Shown here piece by piece: positions 36,497 to 45,119 of a stretch of DNA of 64,000 nucleotides (the stretch's first letter is position 1; each line of letters starts with the position of its first letter). A program made the translations under genes and the position numbers. Origin of the DNA: Duganella sp. Root336D2. Lineage in GTDB: Bacteria > Pseudomonadota > Gammaproteobacteria > Burkholderiales > Burkholderiaceae_D. The DNA lies in assembly GCF_001425005.1 (NCBI RefSeq), contig NZ_LMDB01000037.1, positions 355,825-419,824 on the forward strand. The letters run 5' to 3'. Below the pieces are notes generated by a model. It had not been told where the DNA came from. It worked only from the letters and a program-made list of their open reading frames with translations, and ran no database searches.

Positions 36497-36883
36497 TCAT
36501 CGCCTGATATCGTCGTCTTCGTCGTCATCGTCATAGAATTTACCGGGCGGGCCATATTCCCCGTTCTGGAACACCGGGCACCAGCCAAAGCTTGTGTCGA
36601 ACATGGCGAGGTCGATGACCTTGTAGACGCCCGGCTGCGCAGCTTCCAGTGACACCATCCCGAAGGTGTAGTGGGTATAAATGCCGCCTACGCCCGAAAT
36701 AGCCCGCTCGTGGAGCAGCTTCCAATCCCAACCTTGCACAACACCTGTCGCTTCCGGTAATGGGTCCAGGAATTCGATTTCGAATTCCTTGGCTACCTTG
36801 CAAAAGCAAGGGATGTTTTTTTGCCGGATCATTTCTTCCGAAATGAGATTCTTTGGCAGATTAATATGCAGGTACAGACTCAC
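36497..36883 (-). CDS. Probable immunity protein for the PAAR effector
   Basis: 128 aa with a GTG start that shares its G with the effector's TAG stop (TAGTG), preceded by AAGGAG with 6-nt spacing. No signal peptide. It has mixed alpha/beta composition with aromatic residues (GWDWKLLHERAISGVGGIYTH, FDTSFGWCPVF) and a very acidic tail (DDDDEDDDIRR). No family is recognised. The immunity role is inferred only from tight coupling behind a toxin-like gene. Antitoxins of this kind are usually small and acidic. Confidence 0.65.
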   Translation of the reverse strand: MSLYLHINLPKNLISEEMIRQKNIPCFCKVAKEFEIEFLDPLPEATGVVQGWDWKLLHERAISGVGGIYTHYTFGMVSLEAAQPGVYKVIDLAMFDTSFGWCPVFQNGEYGPPGKFYDDDDEDDDIRR

Positions 36884-38169
36884 TACTTTCTCCTTGGGAC
36901 ACTGACATTTCGCGGCACGATGACTTCGCCGGTGAAATGCTGTTCAAATTTGCTGACGGGCTGAAAATACTGCTTACCATGCGGGTCACGGATAGCCACA
37001 ACGCGTACGCCGTTTCGCGTAGTTACGCCGTCAACCACAACATAGTGCAGGAATCCTGGGGGATTGGCCTTCGGATTATCTGCAATCACCGCCATGATCG
37101 GCACGCCTTTCGACGTGTATTTTGCTACGTCATTCACGTTGCGGCCAGTCCATGCCATAGCCTTAACGTCCTCGGTGCGGAACAAACTGACCATGCGCGG
37201 CATGGTAGTGCCACCACCGGCCGGCGGTACTCGATCAATGAGCGCGCCAACTTCGACAGGCTTACCGAGAGTATCCATTATCATGGCCATCGAGTTCTGG
37301 CCGCAAGTTGGCTTTTGTCCCTGGTTCAGCACCAGGCGGTCCGTATTCCTTGGTAACCCCGTACGCGTAAAGGGATTTCTGCCAACGTCCGCATTCGGGT
37401 GAACATCATCCCCCGGGGCGGCGGCTTTAGGGGAAACCGACGTCGGCTTCCACAGACCGGCACCTTTGGCGCCGAGGAAGCCTCCAAGCAGGCCGCCACC
37501 CAGCATCGACCACTTCTGGCCGTCCGAGCCTTCGCCAAATATTTTCCCGCCAACCCAGCCCCCGCCCATTCCGCCAAGGATGCCGCCAATCAGCCCGCCG
37601 GCAGCGACGACGGGACCGGCAAGCACCACAGCTGCGCCTGCGCCGACGACGAACAGTGCGACATGCACCCAGGTCGGCACCAGGTCTTCGGCGTGCATAT
37701 CGTCGGTCTGCACGGTCTCGCCACCAATATTCACGTTGGGAGAACCCTTGGTGATGGTGGCGCTGCAGGTGGTCTTGTCGTCGACGCGTGCGGCTGGCCA
37801 GCTATTGATGAAGACTTTGCCGCTGCCGGTCGCCACCTTTTCAGTATCCGTATGCTTGTCGCACTTCGCTGTGTCGAGGTGGGCGCGGATTGCACGCAGG
37901 CTGTTGGTGAAGACGTTGGGTGAGCCTGTGGTGGTGATGTTGCCCACTTCCTCTTTGGGCGCCCAACTCATGGTACTCATCACTTCACCTATGCCGCCAC
38001 CGGCTGCTGCTGCGCCGCCGATGATGGCGGCGGCGGCCAGGCCGCCAGTGCCGACGACGGCCACCGCCGCCACCGCGATAGCTGCGGCGGCGATCAGGCC
38101 GCCCAGCAGCCAGCTCATGGTGGGGCTATGACCGATCGGGTCATTCAGCCTTGCTGCCGCTTGTGCCAT
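36883..38169 (-). CDS. Type VI secretion prePAAR-PAAR effector with C-terminal papain-like cysteine protease domain
   Basis: 428 aa. Residues 5-14 (AARLNDPIGH) match the prePAAR motif AARxxDxxxH. A first hydrophobic region (~19-60) is followed by a PAAR domain (~75-152, GSPNVFTN, AARVDDKTTC, ITKGSPNVNIGG) and a second Gly-rich hydrophobic region (~168-235). The C-terminal ~150 residues read QKPTCGQNSMAM (Cys289), PPGFLHYVVVD (His375) and IRDPHG (Asp395), a papain/C39-like triad. It would sharpen the VgrG spike and carry a protease toxin into target cells. Two hydrophobic regions place it in the two-TM prePAAR class. The triad is predicted by eye. Confidence 0.85.
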   Translation of the reverse strand: MAQAAARLNDPIGHSPTMSWLLGGLIAAAAIAVAAVAVVGTGGLAAAAIIGGAAAAGGGIGEVMSTMSWAPKEEVGNITTTGSPNVFTNSLRAIRAHLDTAKCDKHTDTEKVATGSGKVFINSWPAARVDDKTTCSATITKGSPNVNIGGETVQTDDMHAEDLVPTWVHVALFVVGAGAAVVLAGPVVAAGGLIGGILGGMGGGWVGGKIFGEGSDGQKWSMLGGGLLGGFLGAKGAGLWKPTSVSPKAAAPGDDVHPNADVGRNPFTRTGLPRNTDRLVLNQGQKPTCGQNSMAMIMDTLGKPVEVGALIDRVPPAGGGTTMPRMVSLFRTEDVKAMAWTGRNVNDVAKYTSKGVPIMAVIADNPKANPPGFLHYVVVDGVTTRNGVRVVAIRDPHGKQYFQPVSKFEQHFTGEVIVPRNVSVPRRK

Positions 38170-38171
38170 GG

Positions 38172-39002
38172 CTAGGCCGCCTGCTGTTCGAGGAAATTGC
38201 GCACCGCGTCCAGATGCGGCAGACCCGGAACGTCCATTGGTGGATCGTAGATGGCCGCCAGGTGCAGGTTGTCGAGCAGGCTTGTGGCGTCGGGATCAGG
38301 ATGGGCCGCCAATTGATACATGCCCGTGTTGCGCAAGCCCGGATCGTAGGAATTGGGCGCCGTGAAATGCGGCTGCAAACGGTTGCCGGCAGCGTCGAAG
38401 AAGGCCCAGGTTTCCAGCTCCACTTCGCGCGGGTCGGTCTTGCGGCAGGCCTCGGCCTGGTTGGCGTAGACGTGCAGGCTGCGCCGGCGTGCAGAAAGTG
38501 CGAAGGTGTATGGCTGAGTAGCTGCCACCACTTTCCGTTTGGGGGCGGCCGCAGCCACGCTCAAAGGATTCCGCAGCGTCATGCTGGCGAGAAGACCGTC
38601 AAACGCTGCGTTCCATTCTTCGGTAAAGGCATTCAGGCAGGTGGCCGCGATCATTATGGCCTGGCGCGTGCCGGGTGCTGGCCCCTCCACCAGCACGATG
38701 GCCTGGCGCTGGTGCATGAAGTTTCCGTCCTTGCGCCAGCTGTAGGCCAGTTCGATGGCCGGGGAGGCGCCCACCTGGCATTCCTTCAGGCCACGCAGCT
38801 GGAAGCGGGGCAGGGCGCGGCCCAGTTCCTGCCGCAGGCGATCGCCGAAATCTGCCAGGCTTTCTTCCGGCAGCACGTCGGCATGGGTAATGACGACGCT
38901 GAATTCACTTGGCCCATCATCCCGCATCACGAACATGTGCATCGATTTGTCTTTGAGCGGCGCTGGCAGATCGAACGTGGCGCTATTGGTGTGGTATTGC
39001 AT
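38172..39002 (-). CDS. Eag-type (DUF1795/DcrB-like) effector chaperone with C-terminal extension
   Basis: 276 aa. The first ~145 residues fit the DUF1795 fold (SATFDLPAPLKDKSMHMFVM, FSVVITHADVLPEESLADFGDRL, RQAIVLV, FDGLLASMTL). These proteins shield the hydrophobic regions of prePAAR effectors before loading onto VgrG. Typical Eag chaperones stop near 140-150 residues. Here ~125 further residues follow with a separate domain (ELETWAFFDAAGNRLQPHF, NLHLAAIYDPPMD). The gene lies 11 nt after vgrG and 2 nt before the effector. Confidence 0.8.
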   Translation of the reverse strand: MQYHTNSATFDLPAPLKDKSMHMFVMRDDGPSEFSVVITHADVLPEESLADFGDRLRQELGRALPRFQLRGLKECQVGASPAIELAYSWRKDGNFMHQRQAIVLVEGPAPGTRQAIMIAATCLNAFTEEWNAAFDGLLASMTLRNPLSVAAAAPKRKVVAATQPYTFALSARRRSLHVYANQAEACRKTDPREVELETWAFFDAAGNRLQPHFTAPNSYDPGLRNTGMYQLAAHPDPDATSLLDNLHLAAIYDPPMDVPGLPHLDAVRNFLEQQAA

Positions 39003-39013
39003 TGTTGAGGCTC

Positions 39014-41578
39014 CTACTTGTTCAGGTCGATACGGTCGCTGCCGACGATGTCGACATACTTGCCCTGGATGGTGATGGTGCCGTCGGCGCGCAGCTCGAT
39101 CTTGCTGGCGCCGACTTGCAGCGTGATGTCGGTGCTGGCCGTCAGGTGGATATGCTGGGTGTCGGATTTGATGTCGACGAATTTGTTGGCGCCCACCTCA
39201 ACATGCTCGGTTTCTGCCTTGAGCATGACGTGCTTTTTCGCCGTGGCACCGATATGCTCGGTCTCCGCCTTCAGCTCCACGAATTTCTTTGCCGTGGCGC
39301 CGATGTGCTCCGTCTCCGCCACCACTTCGACGTGCTTCTTCGCGGTCAGGGCAATATGTTCGGTTTCGGCGGTCAGCGCGATATGCTGCTTTGCCCGCTG
39401 GTCGATATAGGAGGTCTCCGACACTATTTCGATCTGCTGCTTGACCGTGTTGCGCTGGTAGCCCTGGCTTACCGTATTGGTCTGGTGCGGGCCGTTGACG
39501 GTGGTCGCGTGCGCGTTCTGCACGGTCGTGACCATGTCCTTCTGTGCGTGGATGTTGATCAGCTCCGCCCCCTTGGAGTCGTGGATCACCATTTCGCTGA
39601 AACCGCCGCCGCCCGGCGTGGAGCGGCTCTTGAAGCCCATCATGTGGGCGCCGTCCGGCAGGGCGTAGGGCGCCGGCTGGTCGGCGTTGAACAGGCGTCC
39701 CGTACACACCGGGCGGTCTGGATCGCCTTCCAGGTAATCGATCAGGACCTCCTGCCCGATGCGCGGGATGGAAACCGTGCCCCAGCCTTTGCCGGCCCAC
39801 GGCTGCGATACCCGGATCCAGCAGGAGCTTGCCGCGTCGCGGCGCCCGTAGCGGTCCCAGTGGAATTGCACCTTGATGCGGCCATACTGGTCGGTGTGGA
39901 TTTCCTGCCCCTTGGGGCCGACCACGGTGGCGGTCTGCGGGCCGGGCATGCGCGGCGAGCGATGCGCGCGCACGGGGCGATACGGGATCTTGCGGCGGAT
40001 CGCGCTGAAGCTGTTGCGATAAACGTCGTCCTGGTCGCTGGCGAAGAAGTTGTTGCGGCAATCGAGCCGCACGCCGATGACCAGGAAGTCGTTGTCCTTT
40101 TCGTCGGTCACGTCGAACCAGTGGTGGCCATGCAGCTTGAAAGTGTGCCCCGGAACCAGGCCGCGGCAGTCGGATTCGCCGGCAAACAGCTTGGCCTGCC
40201 ATTCCATCGCTTCCATGCGCAGTTGCGCCTCGCGCTCACCGCTGTCGCGGTCTTTGTAGGAGAACGCCGGATTGCCGTCGTAGACTTCGAGCGTCGGCAC
40301 ATCGCCTTGGCGCGCGGCAGTCGGCAGCTCCACGTATTGCACCGTATTGGGCGACTTGAAGTCAAACGTGTTGAGGGCAACCTTGGTCGGCTGCAGCACG
40401 CGCCGCGCAGTGAAGGCGGTGACTGCATCGCGCTCGTGCCAGCGGTTGCCGCCATTGAAGTCGATTTCGGCGTGGGCCGACTGCGGCGGGCAGAAAGTAC
40501 TGTCGCGCGAATCGTCGCTGATCACCATGACGTGGCCTTCCTCGCTGTGCTCGAAGTAGTAGAACAGGCCGTACTTCTCCATCAGGCGGCTGACGAAGTG
40601 CTCGTCGGTTTCGTCGTATTGGACGATGTAGTTTTCCGGCAGGTAGGATTTGGCGGTCCTGAATTCATAGGCCGCCAGGCTGCCGTAGTCCGTGGTGAAG
40701 ATCTGTGTCAGTACATCGACCACGCTCAGGTCCTGGAAGATGCGGGAGTTGGTGCGGCGTTGCAGGAAGGCCAGCCATGGGACGATTTCGGCATGGTAGA
40801 AGGCGAAACCGCCGTCCGAACGGGTGAATCCGAAGACATTGACGTAGCCGTTGATGAATTGCTCGCTGCCGTCTGCCAGGCGCACGCCGACGCTGACGTT
40901 CTTGCCCAGCAGGTCTTGCAGGTCGATGCTGGAGCTCTTGGAGAGCAGGCGCAAGGTGAAGCAGTAGGGCGAGGATAGAGCGGATTCGCCGGTCACCGCT
41001 TCGACCAGCAGGGCCTTGTCGCCCTCCAGGGGCGAATAGAATCGCAGCAGGCGGCTGCCTTCGTGCAGGGCGGCAAACGGGCCGCTGCCGACAGCCTGCT
41101 GCAGCGCTGCCAGGCGCGGCTTCATGACAGCCGGCGCATATTCCGGCGCCGGCGACATGAAGTCCTCGATCGCCAGGCCGGCCAGCGGATGTTCTTCGAT
41201 TTGCAGCGCCTTGGCCAGGGCCGGTGCGGCGGCGGGCGCAGCCTCTTCGACTGCGCGGGAGTGCGCAGCGTGCGTTTCCGCCGCCAGCGCGTTGACAGCA
41301 GGAAGGGCGCCGCCCAGGCCTTGCGCTGCCAATGCGGGCGCGCCCTGCAACAGCGGTGCCGGCACTGCTTCAGCGCTCCCGATAGCGCCAAGCCCGGCGC
41401 CAATCGCTTCTTGCGCCAACTGCGCAGCAGCAGGCGGCAGCCTGTCCTGGGTTGCCATGTCTACTGCGGTGGGTAGTGCCTGGCCGGCCAGTTTGCCGGC
41501 CAGCGCGGATACGCCTGGCGCCTCGCCGGGGGGCGATGACGCCAGCGCTGTCTTGCCATCCAATGGACCAAACGACAT
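39014..41578 (-). CDS. vgrG: Type VI secretion spike protein VgrG with N-terminal extension
   Basis: 854 aa from ATG 41578 (AGGAG 9 nt upstream). A TTG 18 nt further up is less likely. Canonical gp27/gp5 text starts only near residue 177 (RLLRFYSPLEGDKALLVEAVTGE) and includes YIVQYDETDEHFVSRLMEKYG and GQEIHTDQYGRIKVQFHWDR. A DUF2345-like beta-helix follows (FSEMVIHDSKGAELINIHAQKDM). The first ~175 residues are Ala-rich with no family match. The C-terminus has six 17-residue repeats. No other T6SS structural gene lies in the window. Confidence 0.94.
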   Translation of the reverse strand: MSFGPLDGKTALASSPPGEAPGVSALAGKLAGQALPTAVDMATQDRLPPAAAQLAQEAIGAGLGAIGSAEAVPAPLLQGAPALAAQGLGGALPAVNALAAETHAAHSRAVEEAAPAAAPALAKALQIEEHPLAGLAIEDFMSPAPEYAPAVMKPRLAALQQAVGSGPFAALHEGSRLLRFYSPLEGDKALLVEAVTGESALSSPYCFTLRLLSKSSSIDLQDLLGKNVSVGVRLADGSEQFINGYVNVFGFTRSDGGFAFYHAEIVPWLAFLQRRTNSRIFQDLSVVDVLTQIFTTDYGSLAAYEFRTAKSYLPENYIVQYDETDEHFVSRLMEKYGLFYYFEHSEEGHVMVISDDSRDSTFCPPQSAHAEIDFNGGNRWHERDAVTAFTARRVLQPTKVALNTFDFKSPNTVQYVELPTAARQGDVPTLEVYDGNPAFSYKDRDSGEREAQLRMEAMEWQAKLFAGESDCRGLVPGHTFKLHGHHWFDVTDEKDNDFLVIGVRLDCRNNFFASDQDDVYRNSFSAIRRKIPYRPVRAHRSPRMPGPQTATVVGPKGQEIHTDQYGRIKVQFHWDRYGRRDAASSCWIRVSQPWAGKGWGTVSIPRIGQEVLIDYLEGDPDRPVCTGRLFNADQPAPYALPDGAHMMGFKSRSTPGGGGFSEMVIHDSKGAELINIHAQKDMVTTVQNAHATTVNGPHQTNTVSQGYQRNTVKQQIEIVSETSYIDQRAKQHIALTAETEHIALTAKKHVEVVAETEHIGATAKKFVELKAETEHIGATAKKHVMLKAETEHVEVGANKFVDIKSDTQHIHLTASTDITLQVGASKIELRADGTITIQGKYVDIVGSDRIDLNK
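39116..39422 (-). repeat. Six 17-residue repeats in the VgrG beta-helix
   Basis: Coding repeats of consensus AETEHIxxTAKKHVxLK occur six times in register, the outer two degenerate (SETSYIDQRAKQHIALT first, SDTQHIHLTASTDITLQ last). The 51-nt period at DNA level makes copy-number change by slippage possible. In the protein they would each add one turn to the spike needle. Confidence 0.85.
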
Positions 41579-41822
41579 TCGGGCAACTCCTATCAATTAT
41601 CCGGGGGAACAAGTGCGCCGAGTGCACTTATCAAATTTACAAAGTTTCGAAGAATATCAAATTGCGCCGAGAGCCAACGCACGGTTGAAAGAGGAGGTTG
41701 ATGCTGCGCGTCGGCAAAAACACATGGCTTTGTTGTAACAAGGCCAGCAAACCCGGCGTTTTCTTTGACGCGCCAGTTTTGTACGCTATGATCGGCTGGA
41801 TACCCCCGGAGTCCAGGCGTAC
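41579..41822. other. Divergent intergenic region vgrG / PAS-GGDEF-EAL gene
   Basis: 244 nt, less GC-rich than its surroundings, must hold both promoters. A TACGCTATGAT stretch precedes the right-hand gene, and GGAG at ~41808 is the likely ribosome-binding site for 41823. No clear operator was recognised. Confidence 0.4.
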
Positions 41823-44800
41823 ATGAATTCTGTTTCGAGCAATGTTGAAGTTGTGGCCAATGCCTTGCAATTGGTCGGAATGCCGGCCTGCGCCTGCGAT
41901 GCCGACGGCCTGGTGATCGCATCCAACTCCGAATTCGACGCCTTGCTGCAATCGGACCCGCGCGGGCGCAACGTGGTGGAGATGTTTGCCCGCCATGTGC
42001 GCGCCGAAGCGAATGCGCAGTTGAATGCCGCGCTGGTGGTTTCCGCAGCCTTGCCGAACATGGCGCCGCGCACCGCGCCCAAGTGGGACAGCGTGCTGAC
42101 CAACGCCAGCGGCAATTACATCGCCGTGCAACTGACCGTCAAGGCGCTGCCGGGCGGACTCGATGGCGGCGCCACCATCATCTTCAATGACATCAGCAGT
42201 GCCCAGCGCGACCAGCGCGCGCTGCGCAAGGCCATGCTGGAGCAGCAGGCCATCCTGGAAAATGCGGCTGTCGGCATCATCCTGGCCAAAAACGGCTACG
42301 TGGTCGAATGCAATATGCGCGCGGCCGAGATGTTCGGCTATGCGCGCCAGGAGCTGGAGGGCGCGCCGAGCGACATCCTGTACCCGACCCCGGAAGAAGC
42401 GCTGCGCATGCGCACCGAGTACTTTCCGGTGCTGGCGCAGGGCACGCCGCTGACGCTGGAACTGCAATTGCGCCGCCGCGACGGCAGCCTGTTCTGGTGC
42501 CGCTCCAATGGCCGTGCGCTGGACCCGTCCGATGCCCGCGAAGGCACGGTCTTCATCCTGGAAGATATCAATGAGCAGCGGGTGGCGACGGAAGCGATGG
42601 GGCGCCTGCTGCTGGAGCAGAAAGCGATCCTGGACAATGCATCGGTCGGCATCCTGTTCACCAAGAACCAGGAAATCCTGACGGTCAATCCGCGCATGGC
42701 TGAAATGTTCGGCTATACGCTGGAGCAGCTGCGCGGCCGCCATGCTTCGATCCTGTTTGAACAGGCCGCGCAGCACACGGCTTTCGGCTTGCAGGCCGGG
42801 CCTTTGCTCGCTGCAGGCCGCCTGTTCGAACTGCGCGAGTGCCAGCTGGTGCGCAAGGACGGCGCCATCATCTGGTGCCGCGTGCGCGCCCAGGCGGTGG
42901 ACCAGGCGCACAACGCCGGCGGCACTATCTGGATCCTGGAGGACGTGACCTTGTCGCGCCAGACTCAGATGGAAGTCGAGGCCATCATGACCAATGCCTC
43001 GATCAGCATCCTGTTCACCAAGAACCGCCTGATCACGCGCTATAACCGGGGCTTTGCCGACATGTTCGGCTACCAGGGCGATGAAGCGCTGGGCATGCCG
43101 GGCCGCGCCATTTATCCGGACGACGAAACCTATCACCGGGTCGGCTCCATTGCCGGCCCGCTGCTTAGCCAGGGCCGGCACTTCCACTCCGAGACGCTGA
43201 TGCGCCGCAAAGACGGCAGCGACTTCTGGGCCCAGTTGATCGGCTATGTGGTCAATCCGGAAGACCCAACCCAGGGTACGATCTGGATCATCGAAGACCG
43301 CACCGCGCAAAAGCACGACGAAGAATCGCTGCGCAATGCGCTGCTGGAGAACCAGGCCATCCTGGACAGCGCGGTAATGGGCATATCCGTTTGCGAGAAG
43401 GGCCGCAACCTTCGTTGCAACGCCAAGATGGAGGAACTGTTCGGCTACGGCCCGGGTGAAATGGCCGGCGTCAGCGTACAGACCTTTTATCCCGACCTGG
43501 CGGGCTGGGACGCGGCCCGCAAGGCGACCGAAAAAGACTTCCTGGCCGGTCACGCCAGCGCTTACGAATACCGGCTTGTGCGCAAGGACGGCAGCAGTTT
43601 CTGGGCGCGTCTGTCGGGACGTCCATTCGACATGGCCGATCCCAAAGGCCGCTCGGTATGGCTGATCGACGACGTCACCTCGCGCCGTGAAGCCGCCGAG
43701 GCGGTGCGCCGTGCACGCGACGAACTGGAAGTGCGGGTGCTGGAACGTACCGCAGAACTGGCAGGTGCGAACGCGCAGTTGCAGGCTGAAATCGTGGAGC
43801 GCCGCCAGGCCGAGGCCCGTGTGCACCACATGGCATACCACGACAGCCTGACCGGCCTGCCCAACCGCGCACTGCTGGCAGATCGCCTGGACCGCGCCAT
43901 GCTGGCCGCGCAGCGCTCCGGGTGTCGCCTGGCCGTGATGTTCATCGATCTTGACCGCTTCAAGACCATCAACGATTCGCTGGGCCATATGACCGGCGAC
44001 GCCCTGCTGAAGGAGGTGGCGGCGCGCCTGGTGGGTGCGGTGCGGGCCAGCGATACCGTGGCGCGCCTGGGCGGCGACGAATTCGTGGTGCTGCTGCCCG
44101 GCATTCACGGCACCGACGAATCGAGCCACGTTGCGCAAAAGATCATCGACCTGCTGTCCGAGCCGATTCCGCTGGAAGGGCGCCTGCTGCATATCACGCC
44201 GTCGATCGGCATTTGCACCTATCCCGATGACGGCAGCGACGTTGCCACGCTGATGCGCAATGCCGATGCGGCCATGTACCACGCCAAGGCTTCCGGCCGC
44301 AATAATTACCAGTACTTCAACGAAGAGATGAACATGGCGGCCGCCATGCATTTCGAGATGGAGAGCGCCTTGCGCTCAGCCTTGCAACTGGGGCAGTTCG
44401 AGCTGCACTACCAGCCGATCATGGATATCGCCACGCGCAGGCTGGCTACGCTGGAAGTGTTGCTGCGCTGGCGGCGCCCGGCCGGCGGCCTGGTGATGCC
44501 GGACCAGTTCATTCCGCTGATCGAAGAAAACGGCCTGATCGTGCCGATCGGCGAATGGGTGCTGCGCCGCGCCTGCGAGCAAAGCATGGAGTGGCAGCGC
44601 CAAGGCATGGCGCCGGTGCCGATGGCGATCAACCTGTCGGCGCGCCAGTTCATGCATCGCGGCCTGGTCGATTCGATCCGGCGCACCCTGGAAGAAACCG
44701 GTATCGATCCGGTCCTGATCGAATTCGAGATCACGGAAACGGCGCTGATGCAGCATGGCGAACAGACGCTGGAGATCCTGGGCCAGATCAATGCGATGGG

Positions 44801-45119
44801 CATTCGCCTGTCGATCGACGACTTCGGCACCGGCTATTCCTCGCTGGCTTATTTGAAGCGCTTCCCGGTGCGCAAGATCAAGATCGACCGCGCCTTCATC
44901 AAGGACCTGGAAGAAAGCGCGGAAGACCGCGCCATCGTAGCCGCGATCATCGCGCTGTCGGACAGCCTGCAGCTATCGGTGGTGGCGGAAGGGGTGGAGA
45001 CGGAAGGGCAGTTCCAGCTCTTGCGCGCGCAAGGCTGTACTTTTGCCCAGGGCTACTTGTTCTCGAAACCCGTGCTGGGCGTGCGCGCCCAGCTCATGAT
45101 GGAACGCCAGGCAGCTTAA
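41823..45119 (+). CDS. Multi-PAS diguanylate cyclase/phosphodiesterase (GGDEF-EAL)
   Basis: 1098 aa, soluble, with no membrane helix. Five PAS-like units are recognisable by repeated xxNAxVGIxxxKN...NxxxAEMFGY text (first near 15-120, then ~145, ~265, ~390 and ~515). A coiled coil (~640-680) leads into GGDEF at ~750, with an intact active site ARLGGDEFVV and an inhibitory RxxD (RASD) five residues before it. The EAL domain (~860-1095) has EVL in place of EAL but keeps the Glu, LIEFEITETALM and DDFGTGYSSLAYL. Both activities are plausible. It makes or degrades cyclic di-GMP in response to an unknown cytosolic signal. Confidence 0.93.
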   Translation: MNSVSSNVEVVANALQLVGMPACACDADGLVIASNSEFDALLQSDPRGRNVVEMFARHVRAEANAQLNAALVVSAALPNMAPRTAPKWDSVLTNASGNYIAVQLTVKALPGGLDGGATIIFNDISSAQRDQRALRKAMLEQQAILENAAVGIILAKNGYVVECNMRAAEMFGYARQELEGAPSDILYPTPEEALRMRTEYFPVLAQGTPLTLELQLRRRDGSLFWCRSNGRALDPSDAREGTVFILEDINEQRVATEAMGRLLLEQKAILDNASVGILFTKNQEILTVNPRMAEMFGYTLEQLRGRHASILFEQAAQHTAFGLQAGPLLAAGRLFELRECQLVRKDGAIIWCRVRAQAVDQAHNAGGTIWILEDVTLSRQTQMEVEAIMTNASISILFTKNRLITRYNRGFADMFGYQGDEALGMPGRAIYPDDETYHRVGSIAGPLLSQGRHFHSETLMRRKDGSDFWAQLIGYVVNPEDPTQGTIWIIEDRTAQKHDEESLRNALLENQAILDSAVMGISVCEKGRNLRCNAKMEELFGYGPGEMAGVSVQTFYPDLAGWDAARKATEKDFLAGHASAYEYRLVRKDGSSFWARLSGRPFDMADPKGRSVWLIDDVTSRREAAEAVRRARDELEVRVLERTAELAGANAQLQAEIVERRQAEARVHHMAYHDSLTGLPNRALLADRLDRAMLAAQRSGCRLAVMFIDLDRFKTINDSLGHMTGDALLKEVAARLVGAVRASDTVARLGGDEFVVLLPGIHGTDESSHVAQKIIDLLSEPIPLEGRLLHITPSIGICTYPDDGSDVATLMRNADAAMYHAKASGRNNYQYFNEEMNMAAAMHFEMESALRSALQLGQFELHYQPIMDIATRRLATLEVLLRWRRPAGGLVMPDQFIPLIEENGLIVPIGEWVLRRACEQSMEWQRQGMAPVPMAINLSARQFMHRGLVDSIRRTLEETGIDPVLIEFEITETALMQHGEQTLEILGQINAMGIRLSIDDFGTGYSSLAYLKRFPVRKIKIDRAFIKDLEESAEDRAIVAAIIALSDSLQLSVVAEGVETEGQFQLLRAQGCTFAQGYLFSKPVLGVRAQLMMERQAA

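Noticed and set aside
39116..39422. 51-nt DNA tandem repeat as a non-coding satellite
   Set aside because: The repeat is in frame inside vgrG and preserves a 17-residue protein pattern, so it is a coding repeat.
39002..40978. 658-aa plus-strand open frame opposite vgrG
   Set aside because: Shadow of VgrG. Repetitive Asp/Val/Gly composition from complementary codons.
41637..44351. 904-aa minus-strand open frame opposite the PAS-GGDEF-EAL gene
   Set aside because: Antisense to conserved GGDEF/EAL domains. Composition dominated by His/Gln/Arg without motifs.
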